Assembly (NCBI GenBank): GCA_963792385.1
Contig: CAWBVZ010000003.1
Location: 434,001-498,000 of the forward strand
Source of the DNA: DASSUW01 sp963792385
Lineage (GTDB): Bacteria; Actinomycetota; Thermoleophilia; Solirubrobacterales; Solirubrobacteraceae
DNA length: 64,000 nt
Direction: 5' to 3'
This document shows positions 7,754-17,034 of the stretch, one piece after another (the first letter of the stretch is position 1; the number at the start of each line of letters is the position of its first letter). Made by a program: the position numbers and the translations under genes. Below the pieces are notes generated by a model. The model did no database searches. It was not told the origin of the DNA and was given only the letters and a program-made list of their open reading frames with translations.

Positions 7754-8660
7754 CTACGCCGCCAGCTGGCCCTGAAGCTGTGCCTCGAGCCGCTGCAGGG
7801 CCGCGATCCGCTTCTCCATCGGCGGGTGCGTCGCGAACAGGCCGGAGACCTTGCCCTTCGCGGCCGGGAAGATGAAGAACGCCTGCAGCTCGCTGGAGGC
7901 GCGGAGGTCCTTCTGCGGGATCTGGCTCATGCCGCTGGAGATCTTCTGGAGCGCCGAGGCGAGCGCGCTCGGCCGGCCGGTGATGATCGCCGCGCCGCGG
8001 TCGGCCGCGAACTCGCGATAGCGCGAGAGCATCTGCATCAGCAGGAACGAGACGACGTAGACCACGAGCGAGACGAGCAGCAGCACCATGAAGCTCGGGT
8101 TGTCGTCGTCGTCGCCGTAGGAGGCGCCGCCGCCGAACAGGAAGCCGAACTGCACGATGAAGGCGGCGATCGTGGCGAAGAAGCCGGCGATCGTCATCAC
8201 CAGCCACGTCGCGGTTGGCGACGTGGGTGAGCTCGTGCGCCATCACGCCCTCGAGCTCGGCGGGCGTCAGCAGCTCCATGATCCCGGTGGTGGCGCACAC
8301 GGTCGCCGACTTCGGCGAGCGGCCGAGCGCGAACGCGTTCGGCATCCGCGTGTTGGCGACGGCCACCTTCGGCTTGGGCAGGTCGGCCTGCACGCACAGC
8401 CGCTCGACCATCGCGTGCAGCTGCGGGGCCTCCTGCGGCGTCACGACGCGAGCGCCCATGGCGGCGAGCGCGAGCTTGTCCGACGCGAACAGGTTGGCGA
8501 GCGCGAGGCCGCCGGCGATCACGGCCACGAGGGCGCCGTTCGCACCCGAGGCGAGCAGCACGACGACGAAGACGACGTAGACGACGCCGAGTAGGAACAG
8601 CGTCGTCGCCATGCGGATCTGCAGGCCGGTGTCCTTGCCGAACGATGTGGGTCTGGGCAT
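7754..8660 (-). pseudogene. htpX: HtpX-type membrane zinc metalloprotease, single-base frameshift
   Basis: The N-terminal part from ATG 8660 has two membrane helices and the zinc motif HELTHVANRD. The continuation in another frame supplies MTIAGFFATIAAFIVQFG, further membrane helices, the third zinc ligand region REFAADRGAA, and ends at 7754. The join needs removal of one base around 8204, which restores NRDVLVMTIA as in intact homologs. HtpX degrades misfolded membrane proteins under envelope stress. Because both halves are otherwise fully conserved and three other genes here show the same defect, a sequencing error is more likely than true decay. The gene is probably functional and co-transcribed with pspAB. 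Confidence 0.85.
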
Positions 8661-8734
8661 TGCCAGAGATGGTGGCAGACCACAAGCGCCGTTGATCAAC
8701 TTATTAACCACCGCACACGCTGGTAGATTCCGGC

Positions 8735-8862
8735 GTGCCGAATCCACGGGAAACCAGCCCGTGGAGTGGGGGAACCAGGGAAGTTCCGGGGCGAATCGCG
8801 GTCTGCTGACCGCGTAGCGCACGTTCGCGAGCCCGTCAGCTAACCCCGCAGGCACATTGGGG
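8735..8862 (+). ncRNA. c-di-AMP riboswitch (ydaO/yuaA type), second copy
   Basis: It carries the conserved blocks GCCGAATCC (8738), GGGGGAACCA (8768), CCGGGGCGAATC (8786) and GCCCGTCAGCTAACCCCGCAGGC in the 8831-8853 region, with a paired CACGGG/CCCGTG stem. A TAGATT hexamer at 8724-8729 is placed to be the -10 for this RNA. It lies about 130 nt upstream of an M23-type wall hydrolase gene. A second -10-like TAGCAT (8978-8983) nearer that gene could give riboswitch-independent transcription. Confidence 0.93.
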
Positions 8863-8993
8863 ATATGTCAGAGCCAGGCTCGTCGCGCACCCGCGGAAAA
8901 GCCCTGCACGTTGCAGGATTCCTTGCATGCTCCATAACGCGGGGTGCTGCGCTGGTACCCCGAGCCCGGAGGGCGCCTAGCATGGCCCGCCGC

Positions 8994-10182
8994 ATGGGTA
9001 GACGACTCAGCCTCCTGCTCGCGGTGGCGGTACTGCCGCTCGCGCTGTGGGCAGCCCTCCCGCTCGTCTCCTCGGGTGACAGCCCGCAGCAGATCCAGCG
9101 CGAGATCGAGCGCAACCGCGCGAAGATCGAGCAGCACAAGGGCCGTGAGCGCGTCCTGACGTCCGACATCAGCGCCGTCAGCAGCCGGATCAGCGACCTG
9201 CAATCCAACATCACGGTGCTCCAGACCAAGCAGGTGCGGCTGCAGACCAGCCTCGACGCCAAGCGCGCCGAGCTCGCGCAGATCCAGGAGGACCTGCGGC
9301 GGGAGCGGCTGAAGCTCGCGCGGCTCCGTGAGCGCCTCGCCGAGGCCCGCGTGCTGCTCGCCAATCGCCTGGTCGAGATGTACAAGGCCGACCAGCCCGA
9401 CATCGTCACGGTCGTGCTCGAGTCCGACGGCTTCGCCGACCTGCTCGAGCGCACCGAGTTCCTGCAGCGCGTCTCCGACGGCGACGCACGCCTGATCGAG
9501 CGCGTGCGCGGTGCAAAGGCGGAGGCGACCGCAACGGCCGCCCGGCTCGACAAGCTCGAGAAGCGCGCCGCCGAGGTCGCCCAGGCGATCGAGCAGGAGG
9601 TCAAGCAGGTCGAGTCGGTCAAGGTCGAGCTCGTGGATCGGCGCGACCGCTTCGCGGCCGTGCGCTCGGAGAAGGCGGGGATGCTCGCGAGCACGCGTGA
9701 GAGCCGCCACGCGCTCGAGGAGCACGTGGACTCGCTCGAGCGCGAGCAGAGCGCGATCCTCGCCAAGCTGCAGGGCAGCTCCTCGCCCGCCGCAGGCCCG
9801 ATCCAGCAGGGGTCCGGGGGCCTGATCTGGCCCGTCAGCGGCCCGGTCACCGGCGTCGTTCGGCGAGCAGCGGCCGGGCCACATCCACGCTGGCATCGAC
9901 ATCGCGGTGCCGATCGGGACGCCCCTCCGCGCCGCCGCCAGCGGCCGCGTGGCGATCGCCGGCTGGACCGGCGGTTACGGCAACTACACCTGCATCCAGC
10001 ACGCCAACTCGCTTTCGACTTGCTACGGCCACCAGAACAGCATCGGCGTGTCCGTCGGGCAGTCGGTCAGCCAGGGCCAGGTGATCGGCGCGACCGGCAA
10101 CACCGGCAACAGCACCGGCCCGCACGTGCACTTCGAGACGCGGATCAACGGCGCTCCCGTCAACCCCATGAACTACCTCTAG
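8994..10182 (+). pseudogene. M23-family peptidoglycan endopeptidase with coiled-coil domain, single-base frameshift
   Basis: From ATG 8994 the protein has a signal or anchor segment (RRLSLLLAVAVLPLALWAAL), a long coiled coil of about 230 residues (EnvC/murein-activator style), then IWPVSGPVTGV. The LytM/M23 domain continues in another frame: HIHAGIDIAVPIGTPLRAAASG, GYGNYTCIQHANSLSTCYGH and GPHVHFETRI, with the H-x-x-x-D and HVH zinc ligands. Removing one base near 9858 joins both halves. Such enzymes cleave peptidoglycan cross-links. The gene sits behind a c-di-AMP riboswitch. ATG 8982 is an in-frame alternative start; 8994 is 10 nt after a TAGCAT hexamer. Confidence 0.85.
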
Positions 10183-10203
10183 CCCGGCTAGCATCAGTCG
10201 GGC

Positions 10204-10980
10204 ATGCAGCCCGAGATCCACATCTTCGGCCTCACCCTGCAGACCTTCGGTCTGATGATGGGCATCGCCTTCGTGGTCGCGGGCGCGCTCGCGGGCCGGT
10301 TCCTGAAGGAGATCGGCAAGCCGGTCGACTGGGCCTACGAGATGGTGTTCGCCGCGCTCGTCGGCGGCGTCGTCGGCGCGCGCCTGTGGTGGATCGCCGA
10401 GAACTGGTCGGACGCGAAGGACGACCTCCTCGGCAGCCTCTTCTCCGGCTCCGGCCTCGTCTGGTACGGCGGCGCGATCGGCGGCGCGATCGCCGTGATC
10501 ACGTGGGCGTGGCGGCGGAACTTCCTGACGCTCCAGATGCTCGACGTCGCGTCCGTGCCGCTCGCCGCCGGCTACGCGATCGGGCGCATCGGCTGCCAGC
10601 TCGCCGGCGACGGCGACTACGGGATCCCGTGGGACGGGCCGTGGGCGATGGCGTATCCCAACGGCACGGTGCCGACCACCGTCGAGGTCCATCCGACGCC
10701 CGTCTACGAGACGATCTCGATGCTCCTCGTCGCGGCGCTGCTGTGGCGCTGGCGACACCGCTGGCGGCCGGGCACGCTGTTCGCGATCTACCTCATGCTG
10801 GCCGGCGCCGAGCGCTTCCTGGTCGAGTTCGTCCGCCGCAACGACGACGTGCTGCTCGGCCTCACCCAGCCGCAGCTGTTCTCGATCGTGATGATCGGCG
10901 CGGGCGCGATCTGGCTCTGGTACCTGCGCCGCAGCGCGCCGGCCGCGGCTCCTGCCCGTGCTGCGCAGCGGGCCGCCTAA
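10204..10980 (+). CDS. lgt: prolipoprotein diacylglyceryl transferase
   Basis: A 258-residue polytopic membrane protein with about seven hydrophobic segments. It transfers diacylglycerol from phosphatidylglycerol to the lipobox Cys of prolipoproteins. Visible family features are the early glycine-rich membrane segments with GARLWWI, the VWYGGAIGG segment, the signature GRIGCQLAGDGDYG near residues 135-150, HPTPVYE, and a late RFLVEFVRR motif. Several lipoproteins in this window (4004, 15449, 18388, 55541) are potential substrates. ATG 10204 follows a TAGCAT -10-like hexamer by 9 nt. The next gene, lysA, starts about 20 nt after its stop. Confidence 0.92.
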   Translation: MQPEIHIFGLTLQTFGLMMGIAFVVAGALAGRFLKEIGKPVDWAYEMVFAALVGGVVGARLWWIAENWSDAKDDLLGSLFSGSGLVWYGGAIGGAIAVITWAWRRNFLTLQMLDVASVPLAAGYAIGRIGCQLAGDGDYGIPWDGPWAMAYPNGTVPTTVEVHPTPVYETISMLLVAALLWRWRHRWRPGTLFAIYLMLAGAERFLVEFVRRNDDVLLGLTQPQLFSIVMIGAGAIWLWYLRRSAPAAAPARAAQRAA

Positions 10981-10999
10981 CCCATACGCTGCGCTGGCC

Positions 11000-12215
11000 T
11001 TGTATCCCGAGGATTCCTCCGTCGACGGCGGCCTGCTCACGATCGGCGGCTGCGATGCCCGCGAGCTGGCGCACGAGTTCGGGACGCCCGCCTACGTGGT
11101 GGCCGAGGACGATCTGCGTGCCCGGGCGCGGGCGTTCACGGGGGCGCTGGCCGAGCGGCACGCCGGGCCGGGCGAGATCGTGTTCGCCTCGAAGGCGTTC
11201 CCGTGCACCGCGGTTTTGCGCGTGTTCGCCGAGGAGGGCCTGGGGTGCGACGTCGCCTCCGGCGGTGAGCTTCACCTCGCGCTGCGCGCCGGCTTCGAGC
11301 CGGGGCGGCTGTACCTGCACGGCAACGCGAAGTCCGAGGCGGAGCTGCGAGATGGCGCTCGAGGCGGGCGTCGGGACGGTCGTGCTCGACAACGAGCAGG
11401 ACGCGGACCGCGTGTCCGCGCTGGGCGGCGGGCCGCGGCTCCTGGCCCGCGTGATCCCGGGCGTGGACGCCGACACCCACGAGCACATCCTCACCGGCCA
11501 GGCCGGCTCGAAGTTCGGGATGCCGCCGGAGACCGCGCGGGCGCTGGCCGAGCGCGTCGACCTCGCAGGCCTGCACATGCACATCGGCTCGCAGCTGCAC
11601 TCGCTCGATCCGTACCGGCGTGCCGTCGCCGCGCTGGCGCAGGTGGGCGACTTCGAGGTCTACGACCTCGGCGGCGGCCTCGGCGTGCCGTACGTCGAGG
11701 GAGATGAGGCGGTCGCGCCCGGCGACTGGGTCGCCGGCATGGTGGCGGCGGCGCACGCCGAGCTTGGCGAGGACGTCTCGCTCGTGCTCGAGCCCGGTCG
11801 CGCGCTGGTCGCGAGCGCCGGTGTGACGCTCTACACGGTCGAGTCGGTCAAGCCCGGCGTCGCCGGCGAGCGGATCGTGGCGGTCGACGGCGGGATGTCC
11901 GACAATCTCAGGCCGATGCTCTACGGCGCCGCCTACGATGCCGCGCTCGCGGACCGGATGGGCGCCGGCGGCGTCGCGTGCACCGTGGTCGGCAAGCACT
12001 GCGAGTCCGGCGACGTGCTCGTCCGCGACGTGCGACTGCCCGACCCGCGGCCCGGCGACGTGCTCGTCACGCCCGTCACGGGCGCGTACGGGCACGCGAT
12101 GGCCAACAACTACAACGGCGTGCCGCGCCCGCCGGTGATCTTCTGCTCGGGCGGCGACGCGCGCGCCGTCGTCCGCCGCGAGACCTACGACGACCTCCAT
12201 GCCAGAGACATTTAG
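11000..12215 (+). pseudogene. lysA: diaminopimelate decarboxylase, single-base frameshift
   Basis: This PLP-dependent fold-III decarboxylase converts meso-diaminopimelate to lysine. Visible motifs are the PLP lysine in FASKAFPCTA, HMHIGSQLHS, a Gly-rich DLGGGLGVPY, EPGRALVASAG, and the substrate and dimer-interface motifs CESGDVL and YGHAMANNYNG. The frame changes near 11350, where removing one base turns a broken junction into a continuous AKSEAELRMALEAG. All catalytic parts are present, so an error is likelier than decay. The TTG at 11000 (TACGCT -10 at 10985-10990) gives the family-typical N-terminus; GTG 10958 is an alternative. The 3' end overlaps hom by 17 bp. Confidence 0.87.
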
Positions 12216-13422
12216 GATCGGCCTGCTCGGGCACGGCACCGTCGGCGCGGCGTTCGAGCAGCTGCTCGCCGATCGCGCGGACGCGTTCGTGTCGATCACC
12301 GGCATGCGGCCCGAGATCACCGGGATCCTCACCCGCTCGCGGGGCACGTTCGAGGAGGTGCTGGAGGGCTCGGACCTGATCGTCGAGCTGATCGGCGGCA
12401 TCGATCCGGCGCGCGACTACGTCCTGCGCGCGATGAAGGCCGGCCGCCACGTCGTGTCGGCGAACAAGCTGCTGCTCTCCCAGTACGGCGAGGAGCTGTG
12501 GGCGTGCGCACGCGAGCACAACGTCCAGCTGCGGTTCGAGGGCGCGGTGGCCGGGGTCGTGCCGGTGATCCGGGTGCTCCAGGAATCGCTGGCTGCGTCG
12601 CGCGTGGAGCGCATCCACGGCATCGTCAACGGGACGACCAACTACATCCTCACCGAGATGGAGCGCAGCGGCCTCAGCTACGACGATGCGCTGGGGCAGG
12701 CCCAGGAGCTCGGCTACGCCGAGTCCGATCCGACCGACGACGTCACCGGCCGCGACGCGGCGGCCAAGATGGCGATCCTCGCGCGGCTCGCCTTCTCCAC
12801 GCCGGTGCATCTGGATCAGGTGGTCTACGAGGGGATCCAGCACCTGACGGGCGAGGACATGGAGTACGCCCGCGAGCTCGGGCTCGGGCTGAAGTTGATC
12901 GGCACCGCCGAGCGCGTCTCCGGCGGCATCAGCGTGCGCGTGCATCCGGCGTTCCTGTACGCCGGGCATCCGCTGGCGTCGGTCCACGGCCCGTTCAACG
13001 CGGTGACGGTCGAGTCGCAGTCGATCACCGAGGTGACGCTGTCGGGGCCGGGCGCGGGCGGGCCGCAGACCGCGACCGCCGTGCTCGGCGACGTCGTCTC
13101 GGCGATGATCCCGCCCGCCTCGACGCCGGAGACGACCGAATCGCTACAGGTGGTCAACGACATCGAGTCGGCCTTCTACCTGCACATGGAGGTGGCCGAC
13201 CGCCCGGGCGTGCTCGCGCAGGTCGCCGAGCTGCTCGGCATGCAGGGCGCGTCGATCCGCTCCGTCGTCCAGAAGGGCCTGGGCGAGAACGCGCGGCTCG
13301 TGCTGATCATGCACCCGCTGCTGGAGTCTCGCTTCTACGCCGCCGTGCGGATGATCGGCCAGCTCGACTTCATCCGCTCCGCTCCACGCGCCATCCGGGT
13401 GATCGATGAGGAGTTCACCTAG
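12199..13422 (+). CDS. hom: homoserine dehydrogenase with ACT domain
   Basis: About 407 residues. It reduces aspartate semialdehyde to homoserine with NAD(P)H in the threonine/methionine pathway. The N-terminus has the Rossmann motif GLLGHGTVGAAF; the catalytic region includes GIVNGTTNYILTEM, GYAESDPTDDVTGRDAAAKM and the substrate-site lysines. The last 80 residues form an ACT domain (HMEVADRPGVLAQVAELLG), which in homologs mediates threonine feedback inhibition. It overlaps lysA upstream and thrC downstream (17 bp each), showing a tightly coupled operon. Confidence 0.95.
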   Translation: MPETFRIGLLGHGTVGAAFEQLLADRADAFVSITGMRPEITGILTRSRGTFEEVLEGSDLIVELIGGIDPARDYVLRAMKAGRHVVSANKLLLSQYGEELWACAREHNVQLRFEGAVAGVVPVIRVLQESLAASRVERIHGIVNGTTNYILTEMERSGLSYDDALGQAQELGYAESDPTDDVTGRDAAAKMAILARLAFSTPVHLDQVVYEGIQHLTGEDMEYARELGLGLKLIGTAERVSGGISVRVHPAFLYAGHPLASVHGPFNAVTVESQSITEVTLSGPGAGGPQTATAVLGDVVSAMIPPASTPETTESLQVVNDIESAFYLHMEVADRPGVLAQVAELLGMQGASIRSVVQKGLGENARLVLIMHPLLESRFYAAVRMIGQLDFIRSAPRAIRVIDEEFT

Positions 13423-14431
13423 CCCCGGCTTGATCGAGCGTTGGCGCGAACGGCTTCCGTTCGCGCCTGGCGACCCCGTGGTCACGCTCGCCGAAGGATC
13501 GACGCCGCTGGTGCTGGCCGAGCGCGTGTCCGAGCGCGCCGGCATCGAGGTGTGGCTGAAGCTCGAGGGCGCGAACCCGACCGGCTCGTTCAAGGATCGC
13601 GGGATGACCTGCGCGGTGTCGGCGGCGGTGCGCGACGGTGCGCAGACGGTGATCTGCGCCTCGACCGGCAACACGGCAGCGAGCGCGGCGGCCTACGCGG
13701 CGCGGGCGGGGCTGACCGGCGCGGTGATCGTGCCCGAGGGCAAGATCGCGACCGGCAAGCTTGCGCAGGCGCTGATGCACGGGGCGCGCGTGATCGCGCT
13801 CCGCGGCAACTTCGACCAGGCGCTGGCGCTCGTCCGCGAGCTGGTCCAGCGCCACCCGATCGCGCTCGTGAACTCGGTCAACCCGTTCCGGCTCGAGGGC
13901 CAGAAGACGGCCGCGCTGGAGATCGCCGAGGAGCTCGGTCCGATCGACGCGCTGGCGATCCCGGTCGGCAACGCGGGCAACATCACGGCCTACTGGAAGG
14001 GCTTCCAGGAGGTCGACGAGCGGCCGATGATGCTCGGCTTCCAGGCCGAGGGAGCGGCGCCGCTCGTGCACGGTGAGCCGGTCGCGAACCCGGAGACAGT
14101 GGCGAGCGCGATCCGGATCGGCAACCCTGCGCGCTGGGAGGAGGCGATGGCCGCGATGACGGCCTCGCACGGCGCGGTGCGGGCCGTGTCCGACGCGCAG
14201 ATCCTCGACGCCTACCGCTTCCTCGCCGCCCATGAGGGCGTGTTCTGCGAGCCGGCGTCGGCAACGAGCGTGGCGGGCGTGCTGGTCCACGGTGCGATGG
14301 GCGCCGAGCGGGTGGTCTGCGTGCTCACGGGCCACGGCCTGAAGGACCCGCAGGCGGCGCTCGCGCACGCCGGCTCGGTGGTGCCGTGCGAGCCCGACCT
14401 GCAGGCGGTCGAATCCGCCGTCATGGGCTGA
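13406..14431 (+). CDS. thrC: threonine synthase
   Basis: A 341-residue fold-II PLP enzyme that turns O-phosphohomoserine into threonine. The PLP lysine is in NPTGSFKDRGM near residue 60. The SASTGNTAAS-type phosphate loop appears as CASTGNTAASAAAYAARAG, and PVGNAGNITAYWKGF contacts the cofactor. The length fits the short class of bacterial threonine synthases. It overlaps hom by 17 bp and is followed 2 bp later by thrB, so products and precursor steps are made from one transcript. Confidence 0.94.
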   Translation: MRSSPSPGLIERWRERLPFAPGDPVVTLAEGSTPLVLAERVSERAGIEVWLKLEGANPTGSFKDRGMTCAVSAAVRDGAQTVICASTGNTAASAAAYAARAGLTGAVIVPEGKIATGKLAQALMHGARVIALRGNFDQALALVRELVQRHPIALVNSVNPFRLEGQKTAALEIAEELGPIDALAIPVGNAGNITAYWKGFQEVDERPMMLGFQAEGAAPLVHGEPVANPETVASAIRIGNPARWEEAMAAMTASHGAVRAVSDAQILDAYRFLAAHEGVFCEPASATSVAGVLVHGAMGAERVVCVLTGHGLKDPQAALAHAGSVVPCEPDLQAVESAVMG

Positions 14432-14433
14432 CC

Positions 14434-15279
14434 GTGGGTCGCGGCGTGCGCGTGCGGGTCCCGGCGTCCTCGGCCAACCTCGGGCCGGGGTTCGACGTGC
14501 TCGCGGCGGCGCTCGGGCTGCACATGGAGCTCGAGGTCGAGGAGACCGGGCGGTTCGAGGTGCGCACGGACCTCGCGATCGCCCGCGACCGCCGCAACCT
14601 CTGCGTGCGCGGGTTCGCGGCGCTGCGCGATCCCGAGGGCATCCGCTTCACGATCCGGTCGGACATCCCGCTGTCGGGCGGGCTGGGGACGAGCGCGGCC
14701 GCCTACGTGGCCGGCCTCACCGCCGCCGACGCCCTCAACGGCGGCGGCGCCGACCTGCTGGCCGAGGCGACGCGCCTCGAGGGCCACCCGGACAACGCCG
14801 CCGCCGCGCTGCTCGGCGGCTTCGTGGTCTGCGCCGACGGCGGCGCGACTCGCCTCGACCCGCCGGCGGGGCTGGAGGCCGTCCTGGTAATCCCGGCGCG
14901 GGCGCTGCGCACGGCGCGGGCAAGGGCGGCGCTCCCGCCGGGCGTGCCGATGGCCGACGCGGTGTTCAACGTCGGCCGCGCGAGCCTGCTGGTCCTCGGG
15001 CTCGCGCACGGCGATCTCGACCTCGTGGCGCGCGGCCTCGACGACCGCCTCCACCAGCCGCGCCGCGCATCGCTGTATCCGCGGTCGATGGAGCTGGTCG
15101 AGCGCGCACGCTCGCTCGGCGCGCTGGGCGCGACGATCTCCGGCGCTGGGCCGTCGGTCCTGGTGTGGGCTCGAGCGGAGGCTGCGGCTGAGGTCGCGGC
15201 GCGGCTGGCCGCCGAGACGGGTGGCTGGGCGCAGGTGCAGCGGCTGCCGTTCGCTGGTTCGGGCGCCGAGGTTGGTTGA
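14434..15279 (+). CDS. thrB: homoserine kinase
   Basis: A 281-residue GHMP-family kinase that phosphorylates homoserine to supply thrC. Visible motifs are VPASSANLGPGFDVLAAALG at the N-terminus, the ATP-binding PLSGGLGTSAAAYVAG near residues 75-95, EGHPDNAAAALLGG, and the C-terminal GATISGAGPSVLVW. GTG 14434 is 2 bp after the thrC stop and opens the conserved sequence. It is the last gene of the lysA-hom-thrC-thrB unit; a palindromic repeat element starts 20 bp after its stop. Confidence 0.94.
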   Translation: MGRGVRVRVPASSANLGPGFDVLAAALGLHMELEVEETGRFEVRTDLAIARDRRNLCVRGFAALRDPEGIRFTIRSDIPLSGGLGTSAAAYVAGLTAADALNGGGADLLAEATRLEGHPDNAAAALLGGFVVCADGGATRLDPPAGLEAVLVIPARALRTARARAALPPGVPMADAVFNVGRASLLVLGLAHGDLDLVARGLDDRLHQPRRASLYPRSMELVERARSLGALGATISGAGPSVLVWARAEAAAEVAARLAAETGGWAQVQRLPFAGSGAEVG

Positions 15280-15299
15280 GACGCCGCGGCGGGCTCGGC

Positions 15300-15440
15300 A
15301 ACGTCAACTGCGGCATTGAGGGAGAGGGTTCGGCGGGGTGTGGCGACTTGAGCTCGCTATGCGGCATCAACTCGCCACACCCCCGGCTCAAAGGCACGTG
15401 CCGCGGCCGATCCCGCTCCCTTAATGCCGCAGTTGACGTT
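15300..15440. repeat. palindromic interspersed element, copy 1
   Basis: A 141-bp element bounded by a perfect 18-bp inverted repeat, AACGTCAACTGCGGCATT (15300-15317) with its reverse complement at 15423-15440. Inside lies a perfect 12-bp stem, GGGGTGTGGCGA (15335-15346) with its complement at 15372-15383. The arms continue imperfectly inward. The interior matches copy 3 (55320-55492) in reversed orientation. It lies between the convergent ends of thrB and an L,D-transpeptidase gene and has no coding capacity, so it may act as a bidirectional terminator or a MITE-like unit. Confidence 0.85.
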
Positions 15441-15448
15441 CGCCCGGG

Positions 15449-16207
15449 TCAGGCGCGCACGAACACCGGCGCGCCGAGCGGCACCTTCCGCATCAGCGCC
15501 CGGATGTCGTCCGTATGCGCACGCATGCAGCCGAGCGACGCCGGCTGGCCGACCGTCTCCGGGTTCGGCGTGCCGTGGATCGCGAGGCGGTCGCCGCCCG
15601 GCCAGCCGGGCACCAGCTTCGTCTGATGGCCCGTCAGCGCGACCGCGCAGCAGCCGTACGGGGAGTCGGCGCTCTGCGTGTGCAGCAGGTCGGTGACCGC
15701 GAACCGCCCGAGCGGCGTTTCGTTGCCCGGGCGGCCGACGGCGATCGGCATCCGCCGCACCACGCGGCTGCCGCGCTTGAGCGTCAGTCGCCGCCGCGAC
15801 CGGTTGACGTGGATCGAGATGTCGGTGGCGCCGAGCCGCGTAGCGGCGGCGCGGATCCACCCGCGCTCGCCGTTCTTGCGCTCGGTGGCGATCACGCGCA
15901 GCCAGCCGTCGCGGCGGCCGGTCACGGCCAGCACGCGGTGTGAGCCGAACTCGGTGCGTGTCCCGAGCCGGGCCAGGATGCGGCCGTGCGGCGCAGTCCG
16001 CAGCGTCGTGCGCTTGATCACGCGCGCGGTCTTGAACCGCCCCGCCGGCCCGCGGGGCTTCGCCTTCACCGGACCGGGAGTCGGGGTCGGGGTCTCGGCC
16101 ACGAACTCCGAGCGTGCCTCTTGCGCCTGTTCCGGGGCGGCCGCCGTGCCTCCGCAGCCCGCCAGCATCAGGACGATCGTCGCGGCGGCGAAGGGCGACG
16201 ATCGCAT
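15449..16207 (-). CDS. L,D-transpeptidase lipoprotein (YkuD domain)
   Basis: A 252-residue lipoprotein with lipobox LAGC near residues 15-18, a Pro-rich linker, an SH3-like segment (residues about 60-120, TLRTAPHGRILARLG and DGWLRVI), then the YkuD catalytic domain. The active site reads AIHGTPN followed by SLGCMRAHTDD, with the conserved His, Gly-Cys and Arg. The enzyme forms 3-3 cross-links or attaches proteins to peptidoglycan and resists most beta-lactams. It converges on thrB across a palindromic element. The ParA-like gene lies just upstream on the same strand (7 bp gap), so co-transcription is possible. Confidence 0.9.
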   Translation of the reverse strand: MRSSPFAAATIVLMLAGCGGTAAAPEQAQEARSEFVAETPTPTPGPVKAKPRGPAGRFKTARVIKRTTLRTAPHGRILARLGTRTEFGSHRVLAVTGRRDGWLRVIATERKNGERGWIRAAATRLGATDISIHVNRSRRRLTLKRGSRVVRRMPIAVGRPGNETPLGRFAVTDLLHTQSADSPYGCCAVALTGHQTKLVPGWPGGDRLAIHGTPNPETVGQPASLGCMRAHTDDIRALMRKVPLGAPVFVRA

Positions 16208-16214
16208 CCCGACC

Positions 16215-16994
16215 TCAGCTCACCAGCAGCGGTTTGAGTGCCCGGCGCGCGTCGCGCAGGCCGATCCGCGCGAGCACCTCGTCGGCCAGCGCGAGGTAGT
16301 CGGCCCCGAGGTCCGGCCGGTGGTCGAGGATCGAGAGCCCCCTCTCGGCGGACTCGGCGTAGGCGATCGACGAGCGGATGACCGTATTGAACACCTTCTC
16401 ACCGTAGTGCTCGCTGAGCTGCGTGTACGCGTCGCGCGAGTGGACGGTGCGCATGTCGGCGATGTTCATCACGACGCCCAGCCACTCGAGGTCGGGGTTG
16501 TAGAACTCCTTCGCCTGCTCGATCACGTCGAGCGCCCCCTGCACTCCCTGGAGCGCGAAGTACTGCGCCTCGGAGGAGATCAGCGCCCAGTCGGCCGCCA
16601 CCAACCCGTTGATGGTCAGCAGCCCGAGCGCCGGGGGGCAGTCGATCAGCACGACGTCGTGCTGCTTGCGGGCGTCCTTGAGCGCCTTGCGCAGCACCAG
16701 CTCACGCCCCATCTTGCCCGACATCGAGCGCTCGACCTCGGCGAGGATCGGCGTGGCGGGCACGATGCCGTCGTGCACGGCCGCCTTCGCCTTGGCCTCG
16801 CCGGACAGCACATCGGCGATCGTCGGCGTCGCGTCAGGCGGTACGTCGAAGTAGTCCGACAGGTTCCCCTGCGGATCGAGGTCGATAGCGAGGACGTCCA
16901 ATCCGACACGCCGCAGCACGTCGGAAAGCGTCCTCACAGTGGTTGTCTTGCCCGTGCCGCCCTTGAGCGACAGGACCGCGATCGTCTCAGCCAT
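16215..16994 (-). CDS. ParA/Soj-family ATPase
   Basis: A 259-residue deviant Walker-A ATPase: LKGGTGKTTTVRTL at residue 9 onward, the switch IDLDPQGNLSDYF, and Walker B VVLIDCPPALG. It closely resembles chromosome-partitioning ParA/Soj proteins that position DNA or protein cargo on the nucleoid. No ParB gene or parS-like site is adjacent, so this is probably an orphan ParA that places some other cargo. The ATG is preceded by a TATCGT -10-like hexamer (17011 back to 17006), suggesting a leaderless transcript. Confidence 0.88.
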   Translation of the reverse strand: MAETIAVLSLKGGTGKTTTVRTLSDVLRRVGLDVLAIDLDPQGNLSDYFDVPPDATPTIADVLSGEAKAKAAVHDGIVPATPILAEVERSMSGKMGRELVLRKALKDARKQHDVVLIDCPPALGLLTINGLVAADWALISSEAQYFALQGVQGALDVIEQAKEFYNPDLEWLGVVMNIADMRTVHSRDAYTQLSEHYGEKVFNTVIRSSIAYAESAERGLSILDHRPDLGADYLALADEVLARIGLRDARRALKPLLVS

Positions 16995-17034
16995 TGAGGG
17001 CGAGCACGATACCGCCCGTCGGAGGGCTACTTCG

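Noticed and set aside
7754..8660. Genuine loss of HtpX through frameshift
   Set aside because: Both halves keep all zinc ligands and membrane segments without other damage, and three other conserved genes show the same single-base insertion. Error is more plausible, though not proven.
11136..12401. Minus-strand open frame over lysA and hom
   Set aside because: No recognisable domain. It only exists because of high GC at third codon positions of the real genes.
15300..15440. Possible integron attC site at the palindromic elements
   Set aside because: The ends lack the RYYYAAC/GTTRRRY core pair in the right layout, there is no integrase or cassette array, and the copies are tens of kb apart.
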